Of a DNA stretch of 64,000 nt, positions 16,178 through 24,148 are shown in pieces. The first letter of the stretch is position 1. Each line of letters opens with the position of its first letter. The DNA is taken from assembly GCA_017423025.1 (NCBI GenBank), contig JAFPGC010000020.1, forward strand, positions 1 to 64,000, given 5' to 3'. This DNA is from Bacteroidales bacterium (GTDB taxonomy: Bacteria; Bacteroidota; Bacteroidia; Bacteroidales; UBA932). The notes beneath the pieces are model-generated. The model worked only from the letters and a program-made list of their open reading frames with translations, made no database searches and was not told where the DNA came from. Made by a program: the position numbers and the translations under genes.

Positions 16178-17989
16178 CTATAGTTTCACGTACAGCATCA
16201 TTTCTTCGTCGAAATTGCGGAGGAAGATGCGGTAATTACCGGGGTGTAATTGCATAACGGCGCAGTATTCGTTGGTTTCCCTTGTCCAGCGGGCATTCAT
16301 GCTGTAATACTTGCCATCTATCTCTGCATCAGAGAATGTAGACTGGCTTGTAGCCAGACGTTCACCCAGGTCTTCAGACCAGATTTCCCAGTAAATGTCC
16401 TTTGCTCCTCTCAGGTATAAATATGGATGTTTAGGCAGATGAGGATAATCCACATCCCCCAGCGAGAAGTCCAGCGAGATAAGGTCGGTTATCTTTTGTC
16501 CGGGGTGGAACTCCAGATAGGCATTGGCCGATTGCTGGATGGGCACCCACTGGTCGTCTATGAGCTGCGCCAGCTTGAGGCAGTCGCCATCGTCAATGCT
16601 GCAGGTGATGTTGCAGGTAACTTCCGGAACATACCGATCCGAGCTATTTACAAGGAACGACTCGCCCGTAGTGGCCTTGAACCGTCCCTCTCTGTCATAT
16701 AGCACAAAACCCAACCGGACCTCCCCACCTTCACCAGAAGAATAGAATTGCAGTTTGCGACCGCCTACGGGAAATGACTTGCTCCGGAAATCCCAGGGGA
16801 AAGGAACCAGGTTGTCATCCGTAAATTGCAGGTACTCTTCCCCACCCTTGTCCGGATAGATGTGGGTGACCATAGCTTGCCATTTACAGAATACGGTTAC
16901 CGCTGCCTGGTCCAGGGAGACGGACGGGCGAAGCAGATAGTAGTCATTAAAGTATCCACTCCAACCGTAGTTTAGACTGAAGTAGGGGCCCTTATAGCCA
17001 TCTGCTACGAAAGCATGACCTTCATTATCCGTTGTGCCTATATAGTAGATGGGCCGATTGGCGTCAATCTCGGCCCTTATCATTTGCTCCCAGGTGTCTC
17101 TACTATAATAGTCCCAGTCCACCATACGCATTTGCTTGTCGATGCCGAAATACTTGGTAAGACAAAAAACAGACTCAACTACTGCCCCTGACCCAGCCGG
17201 GTGAAAATCCATCTTGTTCGCAATGGCGAGGTCGTACAGGAGTTGGGCAACCTGCCGTCCCTGCTCCTCCGTATACTGTCCAGGCACATAGACGAGCGGC
17301 ATCTGGCTCCAGTCGTACTCATGGCCTAAGGTGTGTCCGGGCATCTCCCTCCCCCCACTATACCAGTAATAGGAAGGCAAAGTGCCCGTTCCTCTTTCCG
17401 GCCACTGATGATAACGCAAAATGATGGCCTGGGCCGTAGCCACACAACCGGCATGACATTCCTTTCCGCCCAGCTTGGGAACCATTGCATTCCAAGGAAG
17501 CCCGGACTGGTCCCATTGGGCTGTCTCCAAACGCACTTCCTCGCCCTCGTTCCCTTTTGTAGATTGCCATTGCGCTTTTATGGCCGATGTCGCTTTAGAA
17601 CCATGGTTACGGGCGTAATCAATCATAGAGGCGTGCCAGTCCAGCATATAACGCAGGTTGCACGGCAGTTCGCCCTTCGAGATTTGGCCCGTTGTGGAAT
17701 AGCCAATGACCGGAAGAGACACATCATCGGCCGCCACCACCACGTAGCCACCCCCATCCCGTTCGAAGAGATAAAGGGCCGGCTCTTGTACAGCGCCTTT
17801 GGTCTGGGCCTGCGGCCAGGTGCCGGCAAGTCGGATGGAAGCGGAAGAAGATTTGGTAGCAGGAGATTCGGCCGATAAAAAACGTTCGGCCACCGCTGCC
17901 GCCTGCTGCGGCGTTACTCTATCGGCCCAAACAGGGACTTCTAAAGTAAGCAAGAAAATGCAAAAACAGACAAATAATTCTTTCTTCAT
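16178..17989 (-). CDS. Secreted C10 (streptopain/SpeB-like) cysteine protease
   Basis: 603 residues from ATG 17987-17989. A signal peptide (MKKELFVCFCIFLLTLEVPVWA as two parts, MKKELFVCFC and IFLLTLEVPVWA) is followed by a Spi-type propeptide (residues ~25-130, with YVVVAADDVSLPVIGYS). The catalytic domain has Cys in HAGCVATAQAIILRYHQWP, His in EGHAFVADGY and NYGWSGYFNDYYL. The tail of about 200 residues is beta-rich. C10 enzymes are secreted zymogens that self-activate and cleave host or dietary proteins. It sits between the SGNH hydrolase and the BACON lipoprotein genes in one run. All catalytic residues are present. Confidence 0.9.
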   Translation of the reverse strand: MKKELFVCFCIFLLTLEVPVWADRVTPQQAAAVAERFLSAESPATKSSSASIRLAGTWPQAQTKGAVQEPALYLFERDGGGYVVVAADDVSLPVIGYSTTGQISKGELPCNLRYMLDWHASMIDYARNHGSKATSAIKAQWQSTKGNEGEEVRLETAQWDQSGLPWNAMVPKLGGKECHAGCVATAQAIILRYHQWPERGTGTLPSYYWYSGGREMPGHTLGHEYDWSQMPLVYVPGQYTEEQGRQVAQLLYDLAIANKMDFHPAGSGAVVESVFCLTKYFGIDKQMRMVDWDYYSRDTWEQMIRAEIDANRPIYYIGTTDNEGHAFVADGYKGPYFSLNYGWSGYFNDYYLLRPSVSLDQAAVTVFCKWQAMVTHIYPDKGGEEYLQFTDDNLVPFPWDFRSKSFPVGGRKLQFYSSGEGGEVRLGFVLYDREGRFKATTGESFLVNSSDRYVPEVTCNITCSIDDGDCLKLAQLIDDQWVPIQQSANAYLEFHPGQKITDLISLDFSLGDVDYPHLPKHPYLYLRGAKDIYWEIWSEDLGERLATSQSTFSDAEIDGKYYSMNARWTRETNEYCAVMQLHPGNYRIFLRNFDEEMMLYVKL

Positions 17990-18012
17990 ATTCTTCACTT
18001 CTATATTTCGCT

Positions 18013-18843
18013 CTATCGACCGTTGGAAAGAAATGCGGCTTGAACAGGGCCGATCTTCCTATAACCATCCTCGTTCATATGAAGGAGGTCCTTCTGATAA
18101 TAGAGTCCGCAATTGAATTCGTTGATGCCCTGCAGGTTGAACTGGTCCAGCACGGGAACCCCATAGTGGGCGCAACAGGCTTTCTGGGCTTCAATGTACT
18201 CAGAGAAGGTTTTCCCGGTCTTGTTAGGCTCTTCTGAAAAGGGATTATGACCGGCATCGCTCCCGAAGAATCGAAGGGACGTGAAAAAGTAAATCTCGGC
18301 TTGGGGATTCTTCTCCATGAGCTTTCGGATACAATAATTGATGCCGCCGCACTGGGTGGTCAGTTTGGAATCATCGAAGCCGTCGTACACTGTGTAATCT
18401 TTCCACGTGCCACACTCACGGCTGTTCGTGTAATCGTTCGTGGATGCCCAGAGGACATAAACGTCGTATATACCCGCCGTATCCACCTGCTTCTGGAGGG
18501 TATAGCCCTGATCGCTGGAGAAGCCCGCACCGCCGACCCCGTAGGTGGTCACTTCGGCCCCCAGGAGATCTGCCCACATCTGCTTGGCGGCATCTGACTC
18601 CTTGTTGACTGAGAGAGAGCCGCCGAAGACAGCGATACGCTTCCCGTAGTTTTTCATCCCACGGTAGGGACTCTTGCCAGCCACTTTTTTATCCGGCTTC
18701 AGCACATGCTGGTCCGGATGGGAGGACAGAGAACGGAGATACGCCTGAACCTGTTCGGGAGTGGGTTGCTGGCGCTGCTCCTGGCCAGTGGCAAACGGTG
18801 CCATGACAAGCATGGCTATTAGGAGTATGCAGAATCTTTTCAT
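18013..18843 (-). CDS. Secreted SGNH/GDSL-family hydrolase
   Basis: 276 residues from ATG 18841-18843 with signal peptide MKRFCILLIAMLVMAPFATG. SGNH blocks are visible: block I FGGSLSVNKES (GGS in place of GDS), block II TYGVGGAGFSS, block III WASTNDY and block V DLLHMNEDG with the catalytic DxxH. The family are lipases or esterases, including glycan deacetylases. The substrate is not predictable. The distance to the C10 protease start is 23 bases. Confidence 0.82.
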   Translation of the reverse strand: MKRFCILLIAMLVMAPFATGQEQRQQPTPEQVQAYLRSLSSHPDQHVLKPDKKVAGKSPYRGMKNYGKRIAVFGGSLSVNKESDAAKQMWADLLGAEVTTYGVGGAGFSSDQGYTLQKQVDTAGIYDVYVLWASTNDYTNSRECGTWKDYTVYDGFDDSKLTTQCGGINYCIRKLMEKNPQAEIYFFTSLRFFGSDAGHNPFSEEPNKTGKTFSEYIEAQKACCAHYGVPVLDQFNLQGINEFNCGLYYQKDLLHMNEDGYRKIGPVQAAFLSNGR

Positions 18844-18870
18844 TATAATATTTAAACTCAAAACAAGGTT

Positions 18871-19287
18871 CTACTCTTCCCCTTCTTCCGGGATCACCAC
18901 GTGGTCCACGATGCTGGCCATCTGACCAAGGAGATCCTGAAGCCGGTCCAGTGCATTGTACAGGCCATCCTCGGACAGAACGCCGCGGGGGATGAGTTTG
19001 GAGATTTTCCCACGCTCCTCGGCCTCAAAATCGGCCTGCCACTCCCCTGAATCCAGATAGTCGTTCAGGGTGCAGATATTCTCCCACTGTCCCAGAAGCA
19101 TATCAATACCTGTCTCAGCCTGCTTGATGGCTTCTTCGACAGATTGCAAGCGGCTGCTGTTCCGGGCTACGCGGAGTTCGGCCTCCGAAAATCTGGACTC
19201 CAGATTGGCCTTCCCTTCATCAACCAGGGCCTTTAGTTCGGCTATGCCTTCGACCCATTTCTTATCAAGTTCGTTTGTATTAAACAT
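18871..19287 (-). CDS. DUF4298 domain protein
   Basis: 138 residues from ATG 19285-19287 (MFNTNELDKKWVEGIAEL). It is highly helical, with an acidic coiled-coil N-terminal half and the DUF4298 signature in the C-terminal half: LNDYLDSGEWQADFEAEERG, IPRGVLSEDGLYNALDRL. No signal peptide or catalytic motif is visible; function unknown. The reading frame continues upstream to 19383, but that extension contains no start context and would add a spurious hydrophobic segment. It is the first gene of the run that continues with the SGNH hydrolase. Confidence 0.7.
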   Translation of the reverse strand: MFNTNELDKKWVEGIAELKALVDEGKANLESRFSEAELRVARNSSRLQSVEEAIKQAETGIDMLLGQWENICTLNDYLDSGEWQADFEAEERGKISKLIPRGVLSEDGLYNALDRLQDLLGQMASIVDHVVIPEEGEE

Positions 19288-19456
19288 TTGAATATGTTTG
19301 TATTCAGGATTCAAACTATAAAGTTGAGAAAAAAATACTCCACAAGCAAGAGACATGGGCCAAAAATGCCGAATTTTATGCAAAGTTGATTTTTAGCGAT
19401 GGGAAGGTCCCGATAAAAGGCATAATTGTTGATGACTAGTTGGCAAAACGGCTCTA

Positions 19457-19774
19457 ATGAGTATTCGGGACAGGATTCTTCTTACATGGAATTACGGGAA
19501 AGCACAGTTCATAGTCGGAGCCGTGTATAATGTGTTTTGTACGCTGCTGCTAAAAACGGGCTTTTCCTATTCCTTTTTTGTAGATGCCTTTATCCTTAAG
19601 TCTATAGTCTTTGCCCTCACCTACTATTTGACCAGGCTGTTCCAGAACCGGGATGCCATTTTCTTCTACATCAACCTGGGGCTTTCACGCCGGAAAATGC
19701 AACTGAGCGTGCTCCTCATTGATTATCTGGTACTGGCCATTCTCTTAACCTCCGTCCTTTTGCTCCATGGATAA
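19457..19774 (+). CDS. Small three-helix membrane protein, ABC permease partner
   Basis: 105 residues with three hydrophobic helices (around residues 18-35, 40-57 and 83-103) and a short cytoplasmic loop NLGLSRRKMQLS, which resembles the coupling-loop motif of small ABC-2 type permeases. Its 3' end overlaps the ABC ATPase gene by 8 bases, so the two products almost certainly work together. At 105 residues it is far shorter than a normal permease and would have to oligomerise. Substrate unknown. No promoter is obvious in the 169-base gap upstream. Confidence 0.65.
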   Translation: MSIRDRILLTWNYGKAQFIVGAVYNVFCTLLLKTGFSYSFFVDAFILKSIVFALTYYLTRLFQNRDAIFFYINLGLSRRKMQLSVLLIDYLVLAILLTSVLLLHG

Positions 19775-20420
19775 GCACAAACTCATAGTGGATAGTGTGG
19801 TGGTCCGTTTTGGGCAGAAGACGGTCTTAAGCGGCGGTTACATCACCTCGGAAACCGGGAAGGTAACGGGACTGCTGGGCCGGAACGGCGCCGGCAAATC
19901 CTGCATGTTCCGTGCCCTGATGGGCGGTTTACGGGTAGAGAACGTGATGGTGAGCATAGATGAAATGCCTGTAAACCGGCAAATTATCGGCCATTCCATC
20001 AAATATCTTCCTCAGGGCCGATTATTGCCTGAAAGTCTGAAACTGAGCCGGGCCTTCGAACTCTATGGCGTCAATTATTGGAGCTTTGTAAGCCGATTCC
20101 CCAAATATTCCCGCTTCCACGATTCCGCCATTTGGGAACTCTCCGGCGGGGAGGCCCGTCTGGCCGAATTATGCCTGGTGCTCCTGAGTGAAGCGCCGTT
20201 CTATATCCTGGACGAACCGTTTTCACAGATTGATCCCGTGAACATTGAAGCGGTCCAGAAGCTCATTCGGGAAAAGGCCCAAGATCACGGCATCATTATC
20301 ACGGACCACAACTACGAAGCCATCTCCAGCGTCGCCGACATCCTTTTTGTCATTGCCGATGGTTATACGGCCCCGGTTCATAGCCGGGAAGACTTGGTAA
20401 GATATGGCTACCTGCGTTAG
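19767..20420 (+). CDS. ABC transporter ATP-binding protein
   Basis: 217 residues with Walker A (GLLGRNGAGKSCMF, near residue 32), Q-loop (YLPQGRLL), ABC signature (ELSGGEARL), Walker B (FYILDEPFSQID) and H-loop (IITDHNY). It is complete and presumably energises the overlapping small membrane protein. It resembles the ATPases of small multidrug or lantibiotic-type exporters, but the transported molecule is unknown. Its stop lies one base from the stop of the convergent acyltransferase gene. Confidence 0.85.
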   Translation: MDKHKLIVDSVVVRFGQKTVLSGGYITSETGKVTGLLGRNGAGKSCMFRALMGGLRVENVMVSIDEMPVNRQIIGHSIKYLPQGRLLPESLKLSRAFELYGVNYWSFVSRFPKYSRFHDSAIWELSGGEARLAELCLVLLSEAPFYILDEPFSQIDPVNIEAVQKLIREKAQDHGIIITDHNYEAISSVADILFVIADGYTAPVHSREDLVRYGYLR

Positions 20421-20421
20421 T

Positions 20422-21048
20422 TTACGCTTCTATCCGTTTGATTAACTCCTCCATCAGGCCCTTCATTTTGTCTTGCAGCATCCGGGTTTGTTCGTGGATA
20501 TACTGCGTGTGCATCCCATTGGTAGGAGGGTCAAGATGGAACTCGGGAGAAACGATGAGACGGGCGCGGGGGCCCAGAATCTTGAGGGGGCCGTCAATAT
20601 AAACCATTACAAGAGGCGCCTGGGAAATAGCAGCCAGCATGGCCGCTCCGGGATGGAAGGGCAACTGCTTCCGGTGCTCACCATGGCGGCCCTCCGGGAA
20701 GATGGCTACGCTCTCCTTGTCTTCCTTAATAGTCTTGATGGCTTCATGAATCCAAGAGGTGTCCCCATTCTGCCGGTCTATGGGAATACAATGGGTATGC
20801 CTTAAGAAAAACCCAAAGCCACGCTGCTCAAAGCGGTCCTTGGCCGCCAGGTTATGGATATGGTCCTTGCGGAACATAGTAGTCACCACCGGCCCGTCCA
20901 GATGGCCGGTATGATTGATGATAAGCAGAGAAGGGTTGTCCAGCCTGCGCTTACGCTTGGGAGGTTCCACATAATACACCTTAGGTCTTAATAGGACTTT
21001 AATCAGAAAGGCCGTTACTCCCTCTACTATATATGTTGTAATGTTCAT
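20422..21048 (-). CDS. Lysophospholipid acyltransferase (PlsC-like)
   Basis: 208 residues. The acyltransferase core has NHTGHLDG (HX4D, catalytic His-Asp), IPIDRQNGDTSWI, and FPEGRHGEH (the substrate-phosphate site). A single N-terminal hydrophobic segment anchors it in the membrane. The family transfers an acyl chain from acyl-ACP or acyl-CoA to a lysophospholipid or similar acceptor. The acceptor is not predictable. It follows the phosphatase remnant by 13 bases on the minus strand. Confidence 0.85.
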   Translation of the reverse strand: MNITTYIVEGVTAFLIKVLLRPKVYYVEPPKRKRRLDNPSLLIINHTGHLDGPVVTTMFRKDHIHNLAAKDRFEQRGFGFFLRHTHCIPIDRQNGDTSWIHEAIKTIKEDKESVAIFPEGRHGEHRKQLPFHPGAAMLAAISQAPLVMVYIDGPLKILGPRARLIVSPEFHLDPPTNGMHTQYIHEQTRMLQDKMKGLMEELIKRIEA

Positions 21049-21061
21049 GCCTGTTTACGTT

Positions 21062-21481
21062 TCACTTCTTTATGTGGATGGTCATCAGGGTTATATCGTC
21101 CGTGGGCTCGGTTTTACCTATATACCCTTGCACAGCTTTCAGAAGGTCTCCTCCCCGGGCTACAATTTGCGACCAGTAATCCATGCCCATCATCTTGCGT
21201 TCGCTGTTGCGCGCTTCCGTCACTCCGTCGGTATAGAGAACCAGCGTTTCACCAGCCTCGAGCTTGCAACTCTCCTCCACATACACACTTTCTTTCAACT
21301 GATCTACAGCATCATACGCGTCATACAGTTCAAAACGGAGTTTCTCCTGGGCGAGCTTCATCTCCAAATTAATCTTTTCCTGCACGTGATGGCGGGCCTG
21401 CCGATAGGATACGACAAACTGGATTCCCATACCTACTAAGAGAAACGCTGCCGCCAAAAAATGGACATACCTGTATCGCAT
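21062..21481 (-). pseudogene. Truncated SpoIIE/PP2C-type phosphatase (in-frame internal deletion)
   Basis: A 139-residue open frame from ATG 21479-21481. Residues 1-65 are a transmembrane helix (YVHFLAAAFLLVGMGIQFVV) and a coiled-coil linker (AQEKLRFELYDAYDAVDQLK). This is joined directly to only the last ~65 residues of a PP2C domain: LEAGETLVLYTDGVTEAR and TDDITLMTIHIKK. The first two-thirds of the phosphatase domain, including the metal-binding Asp and Gly-rich motifs, is missing while the frame stays open. It is likely a non-catalytic remnant. A retained membrane/coiled-coil role cannot be excluded. It sits between the LysR and PlsC-like genes. Confidence 0.65.
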
Positions 21482-21550
21482 ATCAACATCAAATGGATTG
21501 CACAAAATTGGGAAAAAACGCGGGAATTCCAAAATATAAGGGGCCAATCA

Positions 21551-22474
21551 TTATAACGCCAAATGTCCTTTCCGGATTACATTATCCAGAAAGGCACTGG
21601 GAATGATATTCCGGATGCCCTCCACCACGGCATTCAGTTTGGCTTCGTGAATGTAATCACTGCGAATGGCCAGAGAGATGGTCCGGCTGGGAACCGGGTC
21701 CACTATAGGTCGCAGGCAGTTCTGCATGCTGTACAGGATTAAATCGGAATGCGTTTCAGGGATCAGTGTGATTCCCCCGTTATCATTTACGACCTGGATA
21801 AGAATCCCTACCCTACCCCCTTCAAAATAGCGTTCGTAAGTAAAATCCTTTTCTTTCAAGTCCTCGGGAACCAATTGCCTCAAACCGTCCCGGATAATCC
21901 AGACAGGCTGTTTGAGAATGTCTTCAGACCGGATTTCTGTCTGGGTATAAGCCGGATTCTCCGGTGAGACATAAGCCAGGAAGCGCTCATGATATAGAGG
22001 GATTTCCAGAAGGTCCGGATCGTTCAGGGGACCAGCCAGAATACCCATATCCACTTCCGCTTTTCTGAGTTTTTCCTTTATGGTCACGCTAAGCATCTCT
22101 TCCGTCTGCAAGGAAATGGAAGGATAGTGGATGCCGAAGTGCTTGAAAAGGCCGGGAATCAGGACAGGTGATACCGTAGAGATAAGAGCCACCTTGAGAG
22201 GGCCGGAAAGGATTTCCTTCTCCGAACGGGTCATCTCTGTGATCTGCTCTACATTATAGAGGACCACTTTAGCGCGGTCAATGATCTTCCGCCCCATTTC
22301 TGTGGGCATGAGCGGATGTGCATCCCGGTCAAACAGCCGCACATCCAGTTCTTCTTCCAATTTCTTGACCATCAGGCTCAAGGTAGACTGGGTAAGCCCG
22401 CAAGCCTCGGCCGCCTTTCCAAAATGACGATGCTCGTCAATGGCTACAATATAGCGCAGTTGCTGGAGTGTCAT
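21551..22474 (-). CDS. LysR-family regulator (OxyR-like branch, without redox cysteines)
   Basis: 307 residues. The N-terminal winged helix (TLQQLRYIVAIDEHRHFGKAAEACGLTQ in parts: LQQLRYIVAIDEHRHFG and KAAEACGLTQSTLS) matches the OxyR branch of LysR regulators. The effector domain lacks the peroxidatic and resolving cysteines: where OxyR has a GHCLRxQ loop this protein reads IRDGLRQLVP. The only effector-domain Cys is in MQNCLRP. So it belongs to the branch but probably does not sense peroxide through the usual disulfide. It is divergent from trkH across a short shared region with an inverted repeat, which suggests autoregulation and control of potassium uptake. Confidence 0.85.
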   Translation of the reverse strand: MTLQQLRYIVAIDEHRHFGKAAEACGLTQSTLSLMVKKLEEELDVRLFDRDAHPLMPTEMGRKIIDRAKVVLYNVEQITEMTRSEKEILSGPLKVALISTVSPVLIPGLFKHFGIHYPSISLQTEEMLSVTIKEKLRKAEVDMGILAGPLNDPDLLEIPLYHERFLAYVSPENPAYTQTEIRSEDILKQPVWIIRDGLRQLVPEDLKEKDFTYERYFEGGRVGILIQVVNDNGGITLIPETHSDLILYSMQNCLRPIVDPVPSRTISLAIRSDYIHEAKLNAVVEGIRNIIPSAFLDNVIRKGHLAL

Positions 22475-22483
22475 AGACTCTTG

Positions 22484-22498
22484 ATTGATAATATCAAT
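22484..22498. promoter_or_regulatory. 7+1+7 inverted repeat between the LysR gene and trkH
   Basis: ATTGATA-A-TATCAAT lies just downstream of the LysR -7 box (22500-22507, minus strand) and upstream of the trkH promoter. Its size and T/A ends fit a LysR operator (T-N11-A). Its place over the LysR transcript start fits autorepression. Confidence 0.55.
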
Positions 22499-22499
22499 G

Positions 22500-22507
22500 C
22501 AAAGATA
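22500..22507 (-). promoter_or_regulatory. -7 box of the LysR gene
   Basis: Minus-strand TATCTTTG, 26 bases upstream of the ATG at 22474, adjacent to the inverted repeat at 22484-22498. Confidence 0.6.
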
Positions 22508-22519
22508 AAAATTTTTGTA

Positions 22520-22550
22520 TTGATAAATGAGATTATGAGAAATAACTTTG
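22520..22550 (+). promoter_or_regulatory. Promoter of trkH
   Basis: TTG at 22520-22522 and TAACTTTG at 22543-22550 are 20 bases apart. A transcript from here starts at about 22556, so translation must begin downstream of the ATG at 22535. This supports the GTG at 22574. Confidence 0.6.
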
Positions 22551-22573
22551 CCCCCGAGATAAGAAGCAAGGTC

Positions 22574-24049
22574 GTGAACTGGAAAATAATAACCTGGTAC
22601 ATTGGTGTCTCGCTACTACTGGTAGCAGCGCTTATGACCCTGTCCGGCATCATCGCTTTATGCACCCCTGGCGATGAGAGCCGGAGTCCGCTTTTCTTAT
22701 CGGCCTTCTTTACAGGCATCATTGGGGCTTATCCGCTAATCTTTGTTAAAAAAGGGCGCCACAAGCTGAATTTCAGGGAAGGAAACAGTATTGTTGTAGG
22801 TGCCTGGCTGCTCGCCTGTGTCTTGGGGATGCTTCCTTTTTTATTCTATGGGGAAGAATTTACGCTTGTCAATGCCCTGTTCGAGAGTGTCTCCGGCTTC
22901 ACGACCACGGGCGCTTCCATTTTGAACGATATTGAAGCCCTCCCCCGCGGACTTCAATTCTGGCGCATCTCGACAGCCTGGGTCGGCGGTGTAGGGATTG
23001 TCACCCTGTTCTCCATGTTGACGGTTCGCTCGGACAAATCCACATTGTCGGCAGCCGAAATCTCCACAGTAGCCAGAGACTCTTTTGCGGGAGAGAAAAA
23101 CGGGAGTTTCGCCAACCGGATGCTAAGCACTTACGTGGCCTTGACGCTCATATCCTTCCTGGCGTTGAAATTCACGGGAATGGGCTGGTTCGATGCCGCC
23201 ACCAACGCTATGTCGGCCTGCAGCACCTGCGGTTTCTGCGCACGCAATACCAGCATCGCATTCTACTCTAACCCCGCGGCGGAGATTGTACTCACCATCA
23301 GTATGCTGGCGGCCGGCGTCCATTTCGGAATCCTGTTTCTGTCTTTCCTCAGGGGAAAACCCCAGTATATGTGGAAGTCGGAAACCGTTAAAGTTTTCTT
23401 CTGTCTGGTAGGCATAGCCATCCTGATTGTCACGGCCGATCTTTTCCTCCACGGCGGCTACTTCTCGCTTGGAACTGCACTTCGGGATGCCTCCTTCCAG
23501 GTTGTCTCCATTTCAACCACCACCGGATTCGCCACACGGGACACAACGGTCTGGCCCCAGCTTAGTATGGCCATCCTTATCATCTGTTCCCTCTTCTGCG
23601 GCTGCTCGGGATCCACTTCAGGAGGCATTAAGATTGACCGGGCCATTCTGGCAGCCAAAGGAATCCGCAGGAAAGTGAGCCTTACCGTCAATCCCAACCG
23701 GGTCCGGAACGTCCGGATAGATGGCCGTGTCCGTTCCGATGAACAGGTAAACGACGCATATAGTTATATCTTCTGTTACTTGTTCATCCTGGTGTTCTTC
23801 GCAGCCACTAATATTGCATTCGGCCTAGATTTCATTACGGGCGTGACGGCCTCCATTGCCTGCATTGGAAACGTCGGCCCCGGCTTTGGCGACGTAGGCT
23901 CCATGTCCAATTACGCCGATTTTCCGGCCCTTCTCAAGTGTACCGGAATGGCCGAAATGCTGATTGGCCGATTGGAGATATTCCCTATCCTGTACCTGTT
24001 CCATTCTGTCAAAATAGTGGAAAGAATAGCCAAAAAAAAACGTCTTTAG
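22574..24049 (+). CDS. trkH: Potassium uptake protein TrkH family
   Basis: 491 residues from a GTG start that gives MNWKIITWYIG, the usual family N-terminus; the open frame upstream is an antisense continuation over the LysR gene. Ten or so membrane helices are present, with the four selectivity-loop repeats recognisable from ESVSGFTTTGAS, NAMSACSTCGFCARN, VVSISTTTGFATRD and SIACIGNVGPGFGD. Each repeat carries the filter Gly. TrkH is the channel part of a K+ uptake complex and normally needs TrkA; no trkA lies nearby. The length is the family norm. The divergent LysR gene and shared operator-like repeat suggest regulated expression. Confidence 0.9.
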   Translation: MNWKIITWYIGVSLLLVAALMTLSGIIALCTPGDESRSPLFLSAFFTGIIGAYPLIFVKKGRHKLNFREGNSIVVGAWLLACVLGMLPFLFYGEEFTLVNALFESVSGFTTTGASILNDIEALPRGLQFWRISTAWVGGVGIVTLFSMLTVRSDKSTLSAAEISTVARDSFAGEKNGSFANRMLSTYVALTLISFLALKFTGMGWFDAATNAMSACSTCGFCARNTSIAFYSNPAAEIVLTISMLAAGVHFGILFLSFLRGKPQYMWKSETVKVFFCLVGIAILIVTADLFLHGGYFSLGTALRDASFQVVSISTTTGFATRDTTVWPQLSMAILIICSLFCGCSGSTSGGIKIDRAILAAKGIRRKVSLTVNPNRVRNVRIDGRVRSDEQVNDAYSYIFCYLFILVFFAATNIAFGLDFITGVTASIACIGNVGPGFGDVGSMSNYADFPALLKCTGMAEMLIGRLEIFPILYLFHSVKIVERIAKKKRL

Positions 24050-24094
24050 GGATAAGAGTTACAGCGTGGATTCAGAATAATCCCCTGGCAAAGA

Positions 24095-24126
24095 TTTGAC
24101 GGGCTGAGGTAAAATGCGTATCTTTG
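24095..24126 (+). promoter_or_regulatory. Promoter of the GT4-PCMD pair
   Basis: TTTG at 24095-24098 and TATCTTTG at 24119-24126 are 20 bases apart, a perfect match to the phylum consensus. The ATG is at 24149. Confidence 0.7.
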
Positions 24127-24148
24127 GAGACTGTTTTACAATCATTCC

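Noticed and set aside
21551..22474. Naming the LysR protein OxyR
   Set aside because: The paired redox cysteines are missing, so only the branch and not the function is claimed.
22316..22573. N-terminal extension of trkH from 22316
   Set aside because: It runs antisense through the LysR gene start and the promoter region. The promoter at 22520-22550 and the family N-terminus place the start at GTG 22574.
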